Source: Nocardia acidivorans NBRC 108247 (GTDB lineage: Bacteria; Actinomycetota; Actinomycetes; Mycobacteriales; Mycobacteriaceae). Taken from it: a DNA stretch of 64,000 nt. The notes under the pieces were generated by a model. That model worked only from the letters and a program-made list of their open reading frames with translations, was not told the DNA's origin and ran no database searches. The stretch lies in contig NZ_BDAW01000052.1 in NCBI RefSeq assembly GCF_001625085.1, forward strand, positions 1 to 64,000, given 5' to 3'. Shown in pieces: positions 50,381-58,822 of this stretch. Each line of letters begins with the position of its first letter. The first letter of the stretch is position 1. A program made the translations under genes and the position numbers.

Positions 50381-51229
50381 CTATTCCTGTCTGTGTGACT
50401 CGCCGGATACGGCAAGTGCCTTGTGAATGAGCGCGCGGGCCTGGTCTCCGTAGGCTGCTCGGTTTGCCAGCGCCGTAAATGCTCGTTCGTACAAGACCAG
50501 CTCGCGAGGTTGCCGGATGGACAGCTCGGCGCTGATCGTCTCTACCTGCACGAGCTTCGTGTCGTAGAACAGGAAGTTCGTTGTCTCATAGAAGAACTCG
50601 GCGGTGTTGGGAACGACGCCGACGATGAGCCGAGCGAGGCGCATCGAGTCAAGGAGATGGTGCAGTTGCCCGCGCCTGATCTGGTCGTCACCGACTGATG
50701 TGTACAGCGCGGACTCGCCGATGAGGAAGTGGAATCGATGCAAACCTTCCCTAAGTACGCGCTGGCGTTCCATGCGCGCTTCCAGGGCTTCGCTTAAGTC
50801 GTCTGGGCCACCGAGGAATCGAATGCACCGAGTGAGTACCGCTTCGGCGTAGTCGCGGGTTTGCAGTAGGCCCGGCAGGAGCAGGCAGTCGTACCCACGG
50901 ACAAGACTGGACGCGCCCTCGGTCTGAATGCTCTGCCGCTGCCTTCGCGCGTGACCGGTCCCTGCGATCCGACGCCATTCCATGTAGGCGGCGTTCACGT
51001 TCCGAAGGGTGGCCGCCAAATCCGGTAGGGCCAGGTTGTTGTCCGTGATACGGCACCAGACGGTGAGGTCGTCTTCGGACGGCAGCTGTTTGCCGTGCTC
51101 GATTTTCGAGACCTTCGATGGCTCCCACCCTGCCTCTTTCGCCATTGCCCGACCGGTGATGCGGGCCGACACCCGAAGCTCGCGAAGACGACCTCCGAGC
51201 GCCAGGCGCGCGTCATCAACCTTGGCCAC
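50381..51229 (-). CDS. XRE regulator with DUF5753 domain
   Basis: 282-residue regulator. Helix-turn-helix at about 10-60 (LRELRVSARITGRAMAKEAGWEPSKVSKIEHGKQLP). DUF5753 follows with YDCLLLPGLLQTRDYAEAVL, RMERQRVLREGLHRFHFLIGESAL and IVGVVPNTAEFFYETTNFLFYD. GTG 51229 lies inside the end of the DUF6879 gene (14-base overlap), and the DUF397 gene begins four bases after its stop, so all belong to one operon. Confidence 0.87.
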   Translation of the reverse strand: MAKVDDARLALGGRLRELRVSARITGRAMAKEAGWEPSKVSKIEHGKQLPSEDDLTVWCRITDNNLALPDLAATLRNVNAAYMEWRRIAGTGHARRQRQSIQTEGASSLVRGYDCLLLPGLLQTRDYAEAVLTRCIRFLGGPDDLSEALEARMERQRVLREGLHRFHFLIGESALYTSVGDDQIRRGQLHHLLDSMRLARLIVGVVPNTAEFFYETTNFLFYDTKLVQVETISAELSIRQPRELVLYERAFTALANRAAYGDQARALIHKALAVSGESHRQE

Positions 51230-51734
51230 GGAGATATGTCTCGAACTCGATACCCAAGGGCCACAACTGGTCTCGGACCTCTACGCAGCGTCCCACCAGT
51301 ACCGGGTCCTCTGTGATCGCACCGCCCGCCCACTCGCCGTCAGGCGTGAAGATCGAGAAGGCCAGCACGGCATCATCGAACAGCCACCAGTCATCGACCG
51401 TGTAGGCGTCGCTACTGACGTTCTGGCGTGGCAGGTAGCGCACGTATTCTCCGGCCGCGACATTGCGGTCGGTGTGGTGCAGCAGGAATCGCGTGTAATC
51501 ACTATGCGGTTCGGTCACGACCCGAAGGCGCTGGATGCTGGCACCCGCGTCGGTCACTTCCTTCACGAACGCGTCCCATTGCTGCCAGTCCTCGGGATAG
51601 GTCGTCGGTTCGCCCCCAAGGAAGCGTTGTAGCTGCTCGTTCTCGGACGCTACGCCGTAGGAGTCCTGGACCTCGAGATGAAAGGCGCGCGTGTAGGTGC
51701 GGTACAGGTCATCGAACTTGGGCCGATAGAGCAT
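51216..51734 (-). CDS. DUF6879 family protein
   Basis: 172-residue acidic soluble protein of the DUF6879 family: FDDLYRTYTRAFHLEVQDSYGV, FLGGEPTTYPEDWQQWDAFV, then IQRLRVVTEPHSDYTRFLLH and EYVRYLPRQ, and a C-terminal DDAVLAFSIFTPDGEW. The family is regularly encoded beside XRE/DUF5753 and DUF397 genes; the biochemical role is unknown. ATG 51734 overlaps the preceding small gene by 26 bases and its end overlaps the XRE gene. Confidence 0.8.
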   Translation of the reverse strand: MLYRPKFDDLYRTYTRAFHLEVQDSYGVASENEQLQRFLGGEPTTYPEDWQQWDAFVKEVTDAGASIQRLRVVTEPHSDYTRFLLHHTDRNVAAGEYVRYLPRQNVSSDAYTVDDWWLFDDAVLAFSIFTPDGEWAGGAITEDPVLVGRCVEVRDQLWPLGIEFETYLRGQG

Positions 51735-51984
51735 ACGGGTAGCTCGCTTTCACAACTTCGACTTCGATCGCTGTTTCGTGTGGAGGAATTGCCATGGTGG
51801 CCAGCGCATCCGGATCGGTGACTGGTCGGCCTACGAGAGTGAAAGTACCCCTGCCAGAGTCGCGGAGGTCCGCGTCCAGGAAGGTACCCAGCTCGAGATA
51901 GCCGAGTAGCTGGTGCGGGATCTCTATCCGGCCAGGTTCATTGGTCGGCCATCCCTGAATGAGGTCAGTGCCGTGGTCGGTCAC
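51709..51984 (-). CDS. Small acidic protein in the XRE/DUF6879 operon
   Basis: 91-residue protein starting at GTG 51984. It has an acidic, beta-rich composition (RIEIPHQLLGYLELGTFLDADL) and a C-terminal ETAIEVEVVKASYPYAL. No family is recognised. Its last 26 bases overlap the DUF6879 gene in another frame, so the proteins are probably translationally coupled. The start itself overlaps the stop of a further upstream frame. Confidence 0.6.
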   Translation of the reverse strand: MTDHGTDLIQGWPTNEPGRIEIPHQLLGYLELGTFLDADLRDSGRGTFTLVGRPVTDPDALATMAIPPHETAIEVEVVKASYPYALSAQVR

Positions 51985-52220
51985 CCAGACGCGGGGTGAG
52001 CCGTTGCCCCCTGTAGGTCCGCCAAGCAGTGACCGTCACCGTGTCCGCGCATCTGCTGTTCAAGATCCCGCCTGAACAGACCTATGCGGCGTTCCGGGGG
52101 CTTGTCCGGAAACGCTGAGACCACTCCGATGTTCGGGGTCACGAAAGGGGGTGGTTGATTGGCGGAGTGATTCAGGACAACTCGATGGCGTTGCTCCCAC
52201 ATGCAACACACTTCGCGCAA
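51981..52220 (-). CDS. Doubtful small ORF upstream of the XRE/DUF6879 operon
   Basis: 79-codon frame whose TGA overlaps the GTG of the 91-residue gene (GTGA). The sequence (for example LFRRDLEQQMRGHGDGHCLADLQ) matches nothing I know, and amino-acid composition is not convincing. It may be a decayed gene or leader. The rest of 52221-52280 holds nothing recognisable. Confidence 0.2.
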   Translation of the reverse strand: MREVCCMWEQRHRVVLNHSANQPPPFVTPNIGVVSAFPDKPPERRIGLFRRDLEQQMRGHGDGHCLADLQGATAHPASG

Positions 52221-52280
52221 ACCCTCGGCAACCGCAACCGCGCCGAGGGTTCTCGCGTGATCAACACCGGTTAATCGTGT

Positions 52281-52442
52281 TTATCGTCGAGGATTGAGAA
52301 GCGTTGCGAGAGCGCGGATCACGGCAGGTCGGTTGTCAGGCGGCACACCCTCGATGGCGTACAGAGAGATGGCGATCTTGGCGGCGGCAGTCGAAACCGC
52401 GACGGGCGCTGCAACAACGGCCGCGAGAACGGCAGGGTTCAT
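52281..52442 (-). CDS. Small protein downstream of a RepA-like remnant
   Basis: 53-residue frame: an alanine/valine-rich hydrophobic N-terminus (MNPAVLAAVVAAPVAVSTAAA) followed by IAISLYAIEGVPPDNRPAVIRALATLLNPRR. The start ATG overlaps the stop of the upstream ATPase remnant (ATGA at 52439-52442), indicating that both once formed one operon of a mobile element. Function unknown. Confidence 0.45.
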   Translation of the reverse strand: MNPAVLAAVVAAPVAVSTAAAKIAISLYAIEGVPPDNRPAVIRALATLLNPRR

Positions 52443-52800
52443 CGGTTCACTGGTTCCTGTTCCGAGAATCCTTCCTGGGCACCAGCCTCAATCACCTCCC
52501 TACTGAGCACTTCGCCTTCCGGCCCACCGTTTTCGGTGATGTAGCGCAGGAGGAATCGCTTTCGGTGATGTAGCGCAGGAGGAATCGCTGAGCCGTATTG
52601 CCTCCGCCTGGATTGTCACGCGACTGGGCGCACACGGAGTCGCTGCGGATATCGGCGACCGTCCGATCAGTCTCTCCGGTGAACACAAGCCGCCCGGTCG
52701 TGGCCGCACCGCCGGCGGGTGGCGATTTCGGCACTCAATGCGATATGCCAGGGAGAGCAGTCCGTCTCGGCCGAGGCTGTTCTTCACCTGAGTCATCACA
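52439..52800 (-). pseudogene. C-terminal remnant of a RepA-like (RecA-fold) ATPase of a mobile element
   Basis: Minus-strand pieces spell the C-terminal part of the AAA/RepA-like ATPases of actinobacterial plasmids and integrative elements: VMTQVKNSLGRDGLLSLAYR (about 52740-52800), a frame change, GRLVFTGETDRTVADIRSD, NTAQRFLLRYITE, a second frame change caused by a 29-base tandem duplication, then GEVLSREVIEAGAQEGFSEQ and a stop at 52439. The Walker-motif N-terminus is absent. Confidence 0.65.
52532..52589. repeat. Exact 29-base tandem duplication
   Basis: Bases 52532-52560 are repeated exactly at 52561-52589 (unit begins TTCGGTGATGTAGCGCAGG). Because 29 is not a multiple of three, it breaks the frame of the ATPase remnant. 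Confidence 0.95.
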
Positions 52801-52830
52801 CGTCGGTCTGCGTCGCTGGAATCGTCACGG

Positions 52831-53049
52831 GACGTTCGACTACACGATGCCAGGCACTCATGCGCGACGCTGATGCACATGAAGGGAGTCCCGATCGCCG
52901 GCATCGCTGCGTGGCTTGGACACGCATCCTCAGCGTTCGCGTGGGCGACCTACACCCATAGTCGTGACGAGACACCGAAGGCGGCTGGAGCGAGTTTCGG
53001 TCGAGATGTGACAAAGCGGGACAAAGCTGTTGGTGGTGACACCGCGTAA
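52831..53049 (+). pseudogene. C-terminal fragment of a tyrosine integrase
   Basis: The plus strand reads DVRLHDARHSCATLMHMKG, then VPIAGIAAWLGHASSAF and ATYTHSRDETPKAAGASFG to a TAA at 53049. This contains the HxxR (HDAR), LGHAS and nucleophile-tyrosine (TYTHS) parts of phage-type integrases. About 72 residues survive; the rest of the gene is missing. With the RepA-like remnant it marks a dead integrative element. Confidence 0.82.
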
Positions 53050-53739
53050 AAGCCTGTGACCTGGCCCGGAAGGTGCCCCCGGGGCGGCACGTACAGCATC
53101 TACAACAAATCGTCCCCGCGGTGAGCTGCGGATTTCTGCGGATTTCGCCGTAGCCCGGCGTATTCACCGCAGGTCCGATGGGAGCATCACCAGCGGATAA
53201 GGCGTCAGTGTGCATGTGCATCGCCGCGCCGTGGTGAACGTTGATGATCACGGCGTAGACGTGCCCGAAGATGGTCGGGGTCGTCGCGTGGGGAGCCCGG
53301 CACCTCTCGTGTACTGCACGCCAACCCCCGGTTTACGACACATGGGCCGAAAATTTCGGCTGTCGCGCGTAGTGCGCTCGAGGCTGGCGTCATCGCGAAG
53401 GCTGCCCTCTCGGACCGGAGGGCCCTTCATTTGTCACTCCCAGCCGCTCGCCACCCTTCGGAACATCGCTGGTGTGCCGGAAGCAGTGCCGCTGCCGGTC
53501 GTCTGCGGCGGAGCCGCTAGTCGGAATCGAGACGATCAGTGTCCTCCGGCAAACGGCGACGTGACCAATCTTGACACCGAACCCCGGTGTGGCTGTCAAT
53601 GATGTGTACGGCGGTCGGCGCGGATGTGTTTTCCGGGCGGACCAGATTCTGTGACCTTCACCAAGCTGTTCAGCGGTACCGATGAGTGGAAATCGGTTCG
53701 GTATCAATCGAATGCACAGCCGGATAGTTGGGAACGCAC
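53050..53739. other. Non-coding or decayed stretch downstream of the integrase remnant
   Basis: About 690 bases with no gene I can support. There is a GC-rich hairpin around 53068-53090 (GTGCCCCCGGGGCGGCAC) and a second near 53402-53431 (CCCTC...GGAGGG). No tRNA 3' end that would serve as an attachment site was recognised. Confidence 0.4.
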
Positions 53740-54378
53740 ATGAACAACGACAACTCGTGTCCGAATTGCGGGCAAATCGATTGGGTGCAGACCATGCCCG
53801 CGATCGCCGCGACCGGCATGTCGACTGTGCAGGGGTCGAGCACCTATGCGGGCGTCGGGATCGGCTTTTCGGGCACCGTGGTTCCCGTCATCGGGTCAGG
53901 GAGTTCCACGAGTGCCCAGACCACCGCGCTGGCGGCGGCGACCAGGCCCGCGCCACCCCCCAGTTCCGTGAACGGTCCGGCAACGTGCGGGGTACTGCTG
54001 CTGTTCGCGACGGTGGTGATGTTTGCGATTGCTGGAGCTGCCGTCTCCTTGTCCACCCCGACCGAACAGTCCGCGTCACCCATCGGTGCGTGGCTCGCGC
54101 TCGGTGGCCTCATGGCGCTGCCCTTCGCGTTGCCGGCGCTGGCGGCTTTCCTGGTGCTGACGCGTCGATTCCGCGACAACGCGCGTATCGCTCGGGGGTT
54201 GCCCGTCGCGTCGGCGTTGTGGGAAGCGGCGTTCTACTGTCATCGGTGCGGGGTGTGCTATTGGCCGCGCTCGCAGGAAGGCGGTATTGCTGCCCGGCAC
54301 CCGGTTTCGCCGTTTCAGTTCCAGCAGATCGTCTGGAATGCCGGTGGTTACGGCTTCGGCGGACAGGCGGTGACGTGA
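53740..54378 (+). CDS. Zinc-ribbon membrane protein
   Basis: 212-residue protein starting at ATG 53740. An N-terminal CxxC pair (CPNCGQIDWVQ) and a C-terminal CxxCxxC (CHRCGVCYWP, about residue 180) could together form a zinc ribbon, although they are separated by two membrane segments (GVLLLFATVVMFAIAGAAVSL near 90 and WLALGGLMALPFALPALAAFLVL near 120). With both hydrophobic hairpins crossing the membrane, the two cysteine groups lie on the same, cytosolic side. Function unknown. It converges on the HEPN gene. Confidence 0.7.
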   Translation: MNNDNSCPNCGQIDWVQTMPAIAATGMSTVQGSSTYAGVGIGFSGTVVPVIGSGSSTSAQTTALAAATRPAPPPSSVNGPATCGVLLLFATVVMFAIAGAAVSLSTPTEQSASPIGAWLALGGLMALPFALPALAAFLVLTRRFRDNARIARGLPVASALWEAAFYCHRCGVCYWPRSQEGGIAARHPVSPFQFQQIVWNAGGYGFGGQAVT

Positions 54379-54578
54379 GGCGATCTCCCGAGATCCGGGG
54401 ACTCGGCTGGTTTCGGCAAAGCGGACGTCGCCGCCACGCAGGGCGACAGGATGGCCGAGTGCTTGTGCGACATGGGTTCCCGACACTGGTCATTATTGAC
54501 GGTTTGATCTGAATTGCGCCTGTTCCTGTTGTTATCGACGTTCTTGCGATCGACGGACGTGCCTCCGGCCGGTGATTC
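54379..54578. other. Intergenic region between convergent genes
   Basis: Two hundred bases between the zinc-ribbon gene and the HEPN gene. No gene and no strong hairpin were seen. Confidence 0.4.
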
Positions 54579-55337
54579 TCACCGCGCCAGCGATCGACCC
54601 TTCCACAGGTGTAGGTGGGCGGGATCATCGACACCGCGCTGCGGCAGCAGGGTACCGGTCAGCCAATCTTCGGGAAGCCAGAGCTGGTCAGGGCTTTCGA
54701 ACTCAGCAGCCTCGGTGAGCGCCCGAATCGATTGGTCTGCAAGCTGAAGGAACAGGGTGAAGGCAGAGCGGGCGAGCGTCGCGTTGATGGTTTTGCCGTC
54801 CTCAGCGTCGGACTGCTCCGTCCATTTGAGCAATTGGGGGAATGCGCGGTGAGCGACCTTGTGCCGGACCAGGATCCACCAATCGACCAGTTCTGTCATC
54901 TGTGGGTCGAGGCCTTCTGCCGTATAACCGAATTTCAGGAACACGCCCGGAGAGACAGTGGTCACGAGGATTCTCCACCTGTCGGGCAGTATGCCTCCGG
55001 ATGCAGCCTTGAGGGTGCTGACCGCTTTCGAGTGCCCGCCCTCCTCGTTGTCGCTGATCACGTTGAAGCCGTTGCTCTTGACTTCACCAGGACGGACCGA
55101 GGCCGGATCGGCCGATCGTGCCAATGCGCCGACATCGGCGACGAATCGCTCCCAGGCTGCGACGCTGAGCATAGCGATTAGCGGATTCAGCGTTGTCCGT
55201 GGCTGAGGACCTGAGACCGTGCGTTCGTTGTGGATCAGGATCAGGTCGATTACCTCGGCGAATCCTTGACGAGTATCGTCAACGATCCGGGCGAATGCTT
55301 CTCTGTGCTCGCCGGTCAGCTGGCGCGCGTTCCCCAT
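54579..55337 (-). CDS. Helical protein with HEPN ribonuclease motif
   Basis: 252-residue, mainly helical soluble protein. The key feature is R158-x4-H163 in WWILVRHKVAHRAF, the R-x(4-6)-H motif of HEPN nucleases, preceded by helices typical of RiboL-PSP-HEPN proteins (LNPLIAMLSVAAWERFVADVGALA). HEPN proteins cleave RNA in toxin-antitoxin, abortive-infection and CRISPR contexts. ATG 55337 is chosen (a GTG at 55358 is possible). It lies 437 bases downstream of a STAND ATPase on the same strand; the pair could be sensor and effector. The HEPN assignment rests on the motif and helix pattern, not on a search. Confidence 0.6.
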   Translation of the reverse strand: MGNARQLTGEHREAFARIVDDTRQGFAEVIDLILIHNERTVSGPQPRTTLNPLIAMLSVAAWERFVADVGALARSADPASVRPGEVKSNGFNVISDNEEGGHSKAVSTLKAASGGILPDRWRILVTTVSPGVFLKFGYTAEGLDPQMTELVDWWILVRHKVAHRAFPQLLKWTEQSDAEDGKTINATLARSAFTLFLQLADQSIRALTEAAEFESPDQLWLPEDWLTGTLLPQRGVDDPAHLHLWKGRSLAR

Positions 55338-55774
55338 CGGTCCCCGTTTCGTCAGCACCCATCGGTCGAGTGCATCTGCGACGAGACCGTAGCAAATCGA
55401 TGTGCCTGTTGCAGAACACTTTTGGAGCTGCCGCAGTGTTCCAGCATGGGTGCTATGGACCTCATCGCGTTGCGGGGTGGCTTCGTTCGCGGTCTGCGAC
55501 GGCAGTTGTCACAGCCACCTCCTTGTACGGCGCGGCTCCCTGCCCGGCGTAGCACAATCACGGTCGCCTGGACAGGTGCCGACGGTGCGCGCGAGCCCAG
55601 CGCACCGATCGCTTGGGTGAGGTCCCTCAACGGCGGTCGTGTCGGACTATCGAAAGCGACTGTTGCCCAGCGGTATTCATCTCGAGCCACTCGGTGATTC
55701 ATCTCGAGCCACTCGGTGCGGTGACGGTGCGAGCAGCCGGTCACAACCTCGGAAGCGATGTGACCCAACGGCTC
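55338..55774 (-). other. Gap between STAND and HEPN genes with doubtful frame
   Basis: An open minus-strand frame of 138 codons (55352-55768) fills the gap almost exactly, beginning seven bases after the STAND stop. Its sequence is rich in Arg/Pro/Ser, resembles nothing known and crosses a 22-base tandem duplication that changes the frame, so I do not call it a gene. It may be a decayed middle gene of a three-gene unit. Confidence 0.3.
55675..55718. repeat. Exact 22-base tandem duplication
   Basis: Bases 55675-55696 are repeated exactly at 55697-55718 (unit begins ATTCATCTCGAGCCACTC). It lies between the STAND and HEPN genes. Confidence 0.95.
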
Positions 55775-58700
55775 TCAGGCTGTGGGAAGATTCGCGACAC
55801 CTCGGTAAAGACCGACAAGCTCGCGCAGTTGTGGGTGCATAGCAGAAATCTGACTAACTCTCTCCTTGGGCTGGCTAAACTGCTCGACAAGGCTGCACAT
55901 CGCGGTCAAGAGCCCATTTGTAGCGCACTCGACGTGAGCGCGTTCCGATCGATCTCCCCAGGCATCGAGAAGCTCTTTCGATTCCATGTTGCGATATCTA
56001 ACGATGTGATGTGAACGTGGCAATATAAATGGCGAACTGAAGATATCGCGACTGCTAGGCGACAGTACGGGGAACTCCTCCTCCACCGAGTGACGTGTTA
56101 TATTCCGATAACGAGGGGCAAGGGCCGGAACCGTCGGATCAATAAAAATATTGGGCGAGTCTACACGCAACCCATAGGTCTTCGAAGCAAAAACAGGTAC
56201 TCGACCAATGGCATTTGAATTCCAGTATGGCTCAGAATTTTCGGATATTCCAAAGTCTCCGCTGGCGAGGAATACATCGAGCTTTGCCTCGACCAGGCTG
56301 GCCTTGATACCCGAGGCCAAAAAAGCATACATCAACTCAGTAGCAATCTCGATAGGTTCCCGAGCTGGCCGACCTCCAGCTAGCCTCCACTGAGTGGTCA
56401 ACACTGCTGTCGACGGCCGGGACTCTGCGACTGCCCAATGATGGATCCGGGGAGGAATATTAGAAATCTGGTGGCCATTGGCAGTGCTCTGAACTGGCTC
56501 GGATTCAGTATAAGTGGCCAGCTTGGCAGGCACGGCCCCTACCACCCTGGTGAGTAACTGGTACGTCAATCCAAGCAGTGATGTTCCACCGAATTTTGGA
56601 AGATTCTCGAACTGAACGTCCGCCAAACGCAAAGCGGCCGTCTGGAAATCGTGAATAATACACGCACGAAGCGCGCTCAATACGGATCCGGTCGAGCGAG
56701 CGACCAGGTCCATCTTTCCGCTGTCCGCGAGGGTCTCATCAAAGAAGTCCACAACTGCATCGAACACTTTGATTGCGTCAATGTTTCGACCATATACGAC
56801 CTCAGCGAAACAGCCTATACCCACATTCCTGCAAAAGATTCCAGCTTCTTCTTGATATGTCTTTATCTTTCGGGCACGTTCTGCGAACGTGTTGACCTTG
56901 GTTCTCGCGGACTCCCATTCTCCAAGTCCAACCAGGCATTCCGTCAGCAGTCTCATCAGCGAGACAGCTTCTGGATCTCGAACATCACGTTCGCCGAGCA
57001 TGGGTTCGATCAGAGATCGAGCCTCCTCGTATTCACTCGACTGGACCATCCTCCCGATTTCCATGATAGCTTCGAATGTATCGGGTCCTTCAGAAAGCGG
57101 TGTTGCGTCCACGAGCCTCGCGAACTCATCGCGGATAGCGCAGATCCTTTGATGTTCCGCAGCCTCCGGAAACAGGGAAAGTGTTGCTGCCATAGCGGTC
57201 CGCACCGTATTGGCAGTGACGTTGTAGTCGATGGTGAGAGCTTTGGGAACTTGACCTAGGCATTCCTCAAGGACGGTTGACGCTTCGTCCAAGATTGCTC
57301 TCCGATCCTCAGCGGACTGTATTAGAACGTCCGCTAAGGTTGCAGCAGTTTGCATGTGATAAATCGGCACTGGGGTCGGTTCATTATGGAACAAATCGAG
57401 TTCATGCCTGAGGTACGGCACGGCCAACTCTGCATATCCAAGTGTGCGCAAAACTGTTGCTGCGTTTCCCCACAAAAAGGCGATCGCAATATTTGCGACA
57501 TCATATTGGATCGCGTAGTCACTAGCTGCAATGGCATGACCTACGAGGGCCTGTAGGAGGTCGAAATTTCTCCTTTCATGCGCTGCCGAAAGCCAATGCT
57601 GCGCTACGAGTGCAATCGCGTTGATGGAGTTCTCGGTCAGTTGCCTAGACAGGAATCGTTCACGAATAATAGATTGAACGATCTCGTTTACTTGCACGGA
57701 GAATCCGAAGCTTGACGGATTTATGTCCTCATTCGTATCCGATGCCGTGAAAGGGATATCGCTATATGTAAGCGAATAGCTCCTCATTGCTCTGAATATT
57801 TCACCGGCCGGCGGTTCCGAAAGCCCGTATCCAATGAAGCCGTCCGAGGGGTTGTGTTCGAGTACTGCATCAAAATTTACGATGCTTGTAGTCAGAAGAA
57901 TCTGCAACGGAATCTGACGAGAACCAGTAAAACCGGAGCATTGCAAGGCGAAAACTGCATGTTTGTACGCGGCATCTTCCCTGTTGATCATCTGGTGCCA
58001 GGAGAGGTCTATTGCACGGACTAGGGTGTTGGGGTAGCCGTGGGGGACAGAGTCCTCGTCATCAAGCGACCTCATAACGAGGCGCTCAAACTCATCAATA
58101 CCCGACATTCCTCCAAGGCAGTTCAGAAGATATGCCGAAGCGATCTCCAGGGCCAATGGCCATCGGTATAGCTTGCCAGCCAAGGAGGTGAGCTTCGCGG
58201 CCTGCTCACCCGCGACCGGTGAATTTCCCGCCAATCTAAGCGATAGCAGCTGTACAGATTCCGAAATAGACATCTGCGGAATTTCTATTTCGGAAATCCG
58301 AGGACCTGTCAACGAGCGAGGCCGTACGGTTGTTATGATGACATGTCCTAGCCCGCGAGGAGGTATCCATTCCGCTGCCGCACGCGGGTCACCGACATTA
58401 TCGAAGACCATGAGCCATGGCTTCGCACAGGCGGCCAAGCCTGAAAATACCTTGCCGAGTACGTCTGCGCCAAGTATCCGGACTCCACGACTTGCAAGCC
58501 ACTCGGCTACAAGCCCGAACGAAGTCGCTATGCTTCCTGTGTTGGAAGCATCGATCCAGTAGATCTCAGAGTAGGCGTCGGCACGATCGTCCGCCCAGGC
58601 CGTTGCAATGCTGCTTTTACCGATGCCAGAAAGTCCCGATAGGACACAGATCGGTACTCCCTGACTATTCACTGGCGTCGACAAGCTTGAGGCCACATCC

Positions 58701-58822
58701 GCCAAAACAGATCTGCGTGCCACATCGGTACTGCGCGGCGCTGGGAGTACATGGATCGCCCAATCCTTACTTTGCAGCAGGGCTCGAGCGACGCCGGGGT
58801 CCACACGCAGGTGAGCGGTCAA
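55775..58822 (-). CDS. STAND (NB-ARC-like) NTPase with unknown C-terminal region
   Basis: 1015-residue protein. Walker A is GLSGIGKSS (residues 63-71), Walker B WLMVFDNVGD (136-145) and the sensor VIITTVRPRS (161-170), followed by a winged-helix-like part. A helical-repeat region (about 400-720) and a distinct non-repeat C-terminal region (about 760-1015: HHWAVAESRPS, PIEIATELMYAFLASGIKASL, NIFIDPTVPALAPRYRNITRH) follow; I cannot assign the last to any family. The gene is clearly less GC-rich than its neighbours, a sign of transfer. Its only in-frame start is a TTG at 58822 (GTG 58804 next), 20 bases from an IS3 end, so the true N-terminus may have been cut off. Confidence 0.75.
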   Translation of the reverse strand: MTAHLRVDPGVARALLQSKDWAIHVLPAPRSTDVARRSVLADVASSLSTPVNSQGVPICVLSGLSGIGKSSIATAWADDRADAYSEIYWIDASNTGSIATSFGLVAEWLASRGVRILGADVLGKVFSGLAACAKPWLMVFDNVGDPRAAAEWIPPRGLGHVIITTVRPRSLTGPRISEIEIPQMSISESVQLLSLRLAGNSPVAGEQAAKLTSLAGKLYRWPLALEIASAYLLNCLGGMSGIDEFERLVMRSLDDEDSVPHGYPNTLVRAIDLSWHQMINREDAAYKHAVFALQCSGFTGSRQIPLQILLTTSIVNFDAVLEHNPSDGFIGYGLSEPPAGEIFRAMRSYSLTYSDIPFTASDTNEDINPSSFGFSVQVNEIVQSIIRERFLSRQLTENSINAIALVAQHWLSAAHERRNFDLLQALVGHAIAASDYAIQYDVANIAIAFLWGNAATVLRTLGYAELAVPYLRHELDLFHNEPTPVPIYHMQTAATLADVLIQSAEDRRAILDEASTVLEECLGQVPKALTIDYNVTANTVRTAMAATLSLFPEAAEHQRICAIRDEFARLVDATPLSEGPDTFEAIMEIGRMVQSSEYEEARSLIEPMLGERDVRDPEAVSLMRLLTECLVGLGEWESARTKVNTFAERARKIKTYQEEAGIFCRNVGIGCFAEVVYGRNIDAIKVFDAVVDFFDETLADSGKMDLVARSTGSVLSALRACIIHDFQTAALRLADVQFENLPKFGGTSLLGLTYQLLTRVVGAVPAKLATYTESEPVQSTANGHQISNIPPRIHHWAVAESRPSTAVLTTQWRLAGGRPAREPIEIATELMYAFLASGIKASLVEAKLDVFLASGDFGISENSEPYWNSNAIGRVPVFASKTYGLRVDSPNIFIDPTVPALAPRYRNITRHSVEEEFPVLSPSSRDIFSSPFILPRSHHIVRYRNMESKELLDAWGDRSERAHVECATNGLLTAMCSLVEQFSQPKERVSQISAMHPQLRELVGLYRGVANLPTA

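Noticed and set aside
52492..52904. Two overlapping minus-strand frames as intact genes
   Set aside because: Their sequences change frame in mid-domain and cross a 29-base duplication; together they are better explained as one decayed ATPase gene.
53210..53602. A 130-codon plus-strand frame right of the integrase remnant
   Set aside because: No Shine-Dalgarno, no domain, and Arg/Pro-rich composition as in chance frames of GC-rich DNA.
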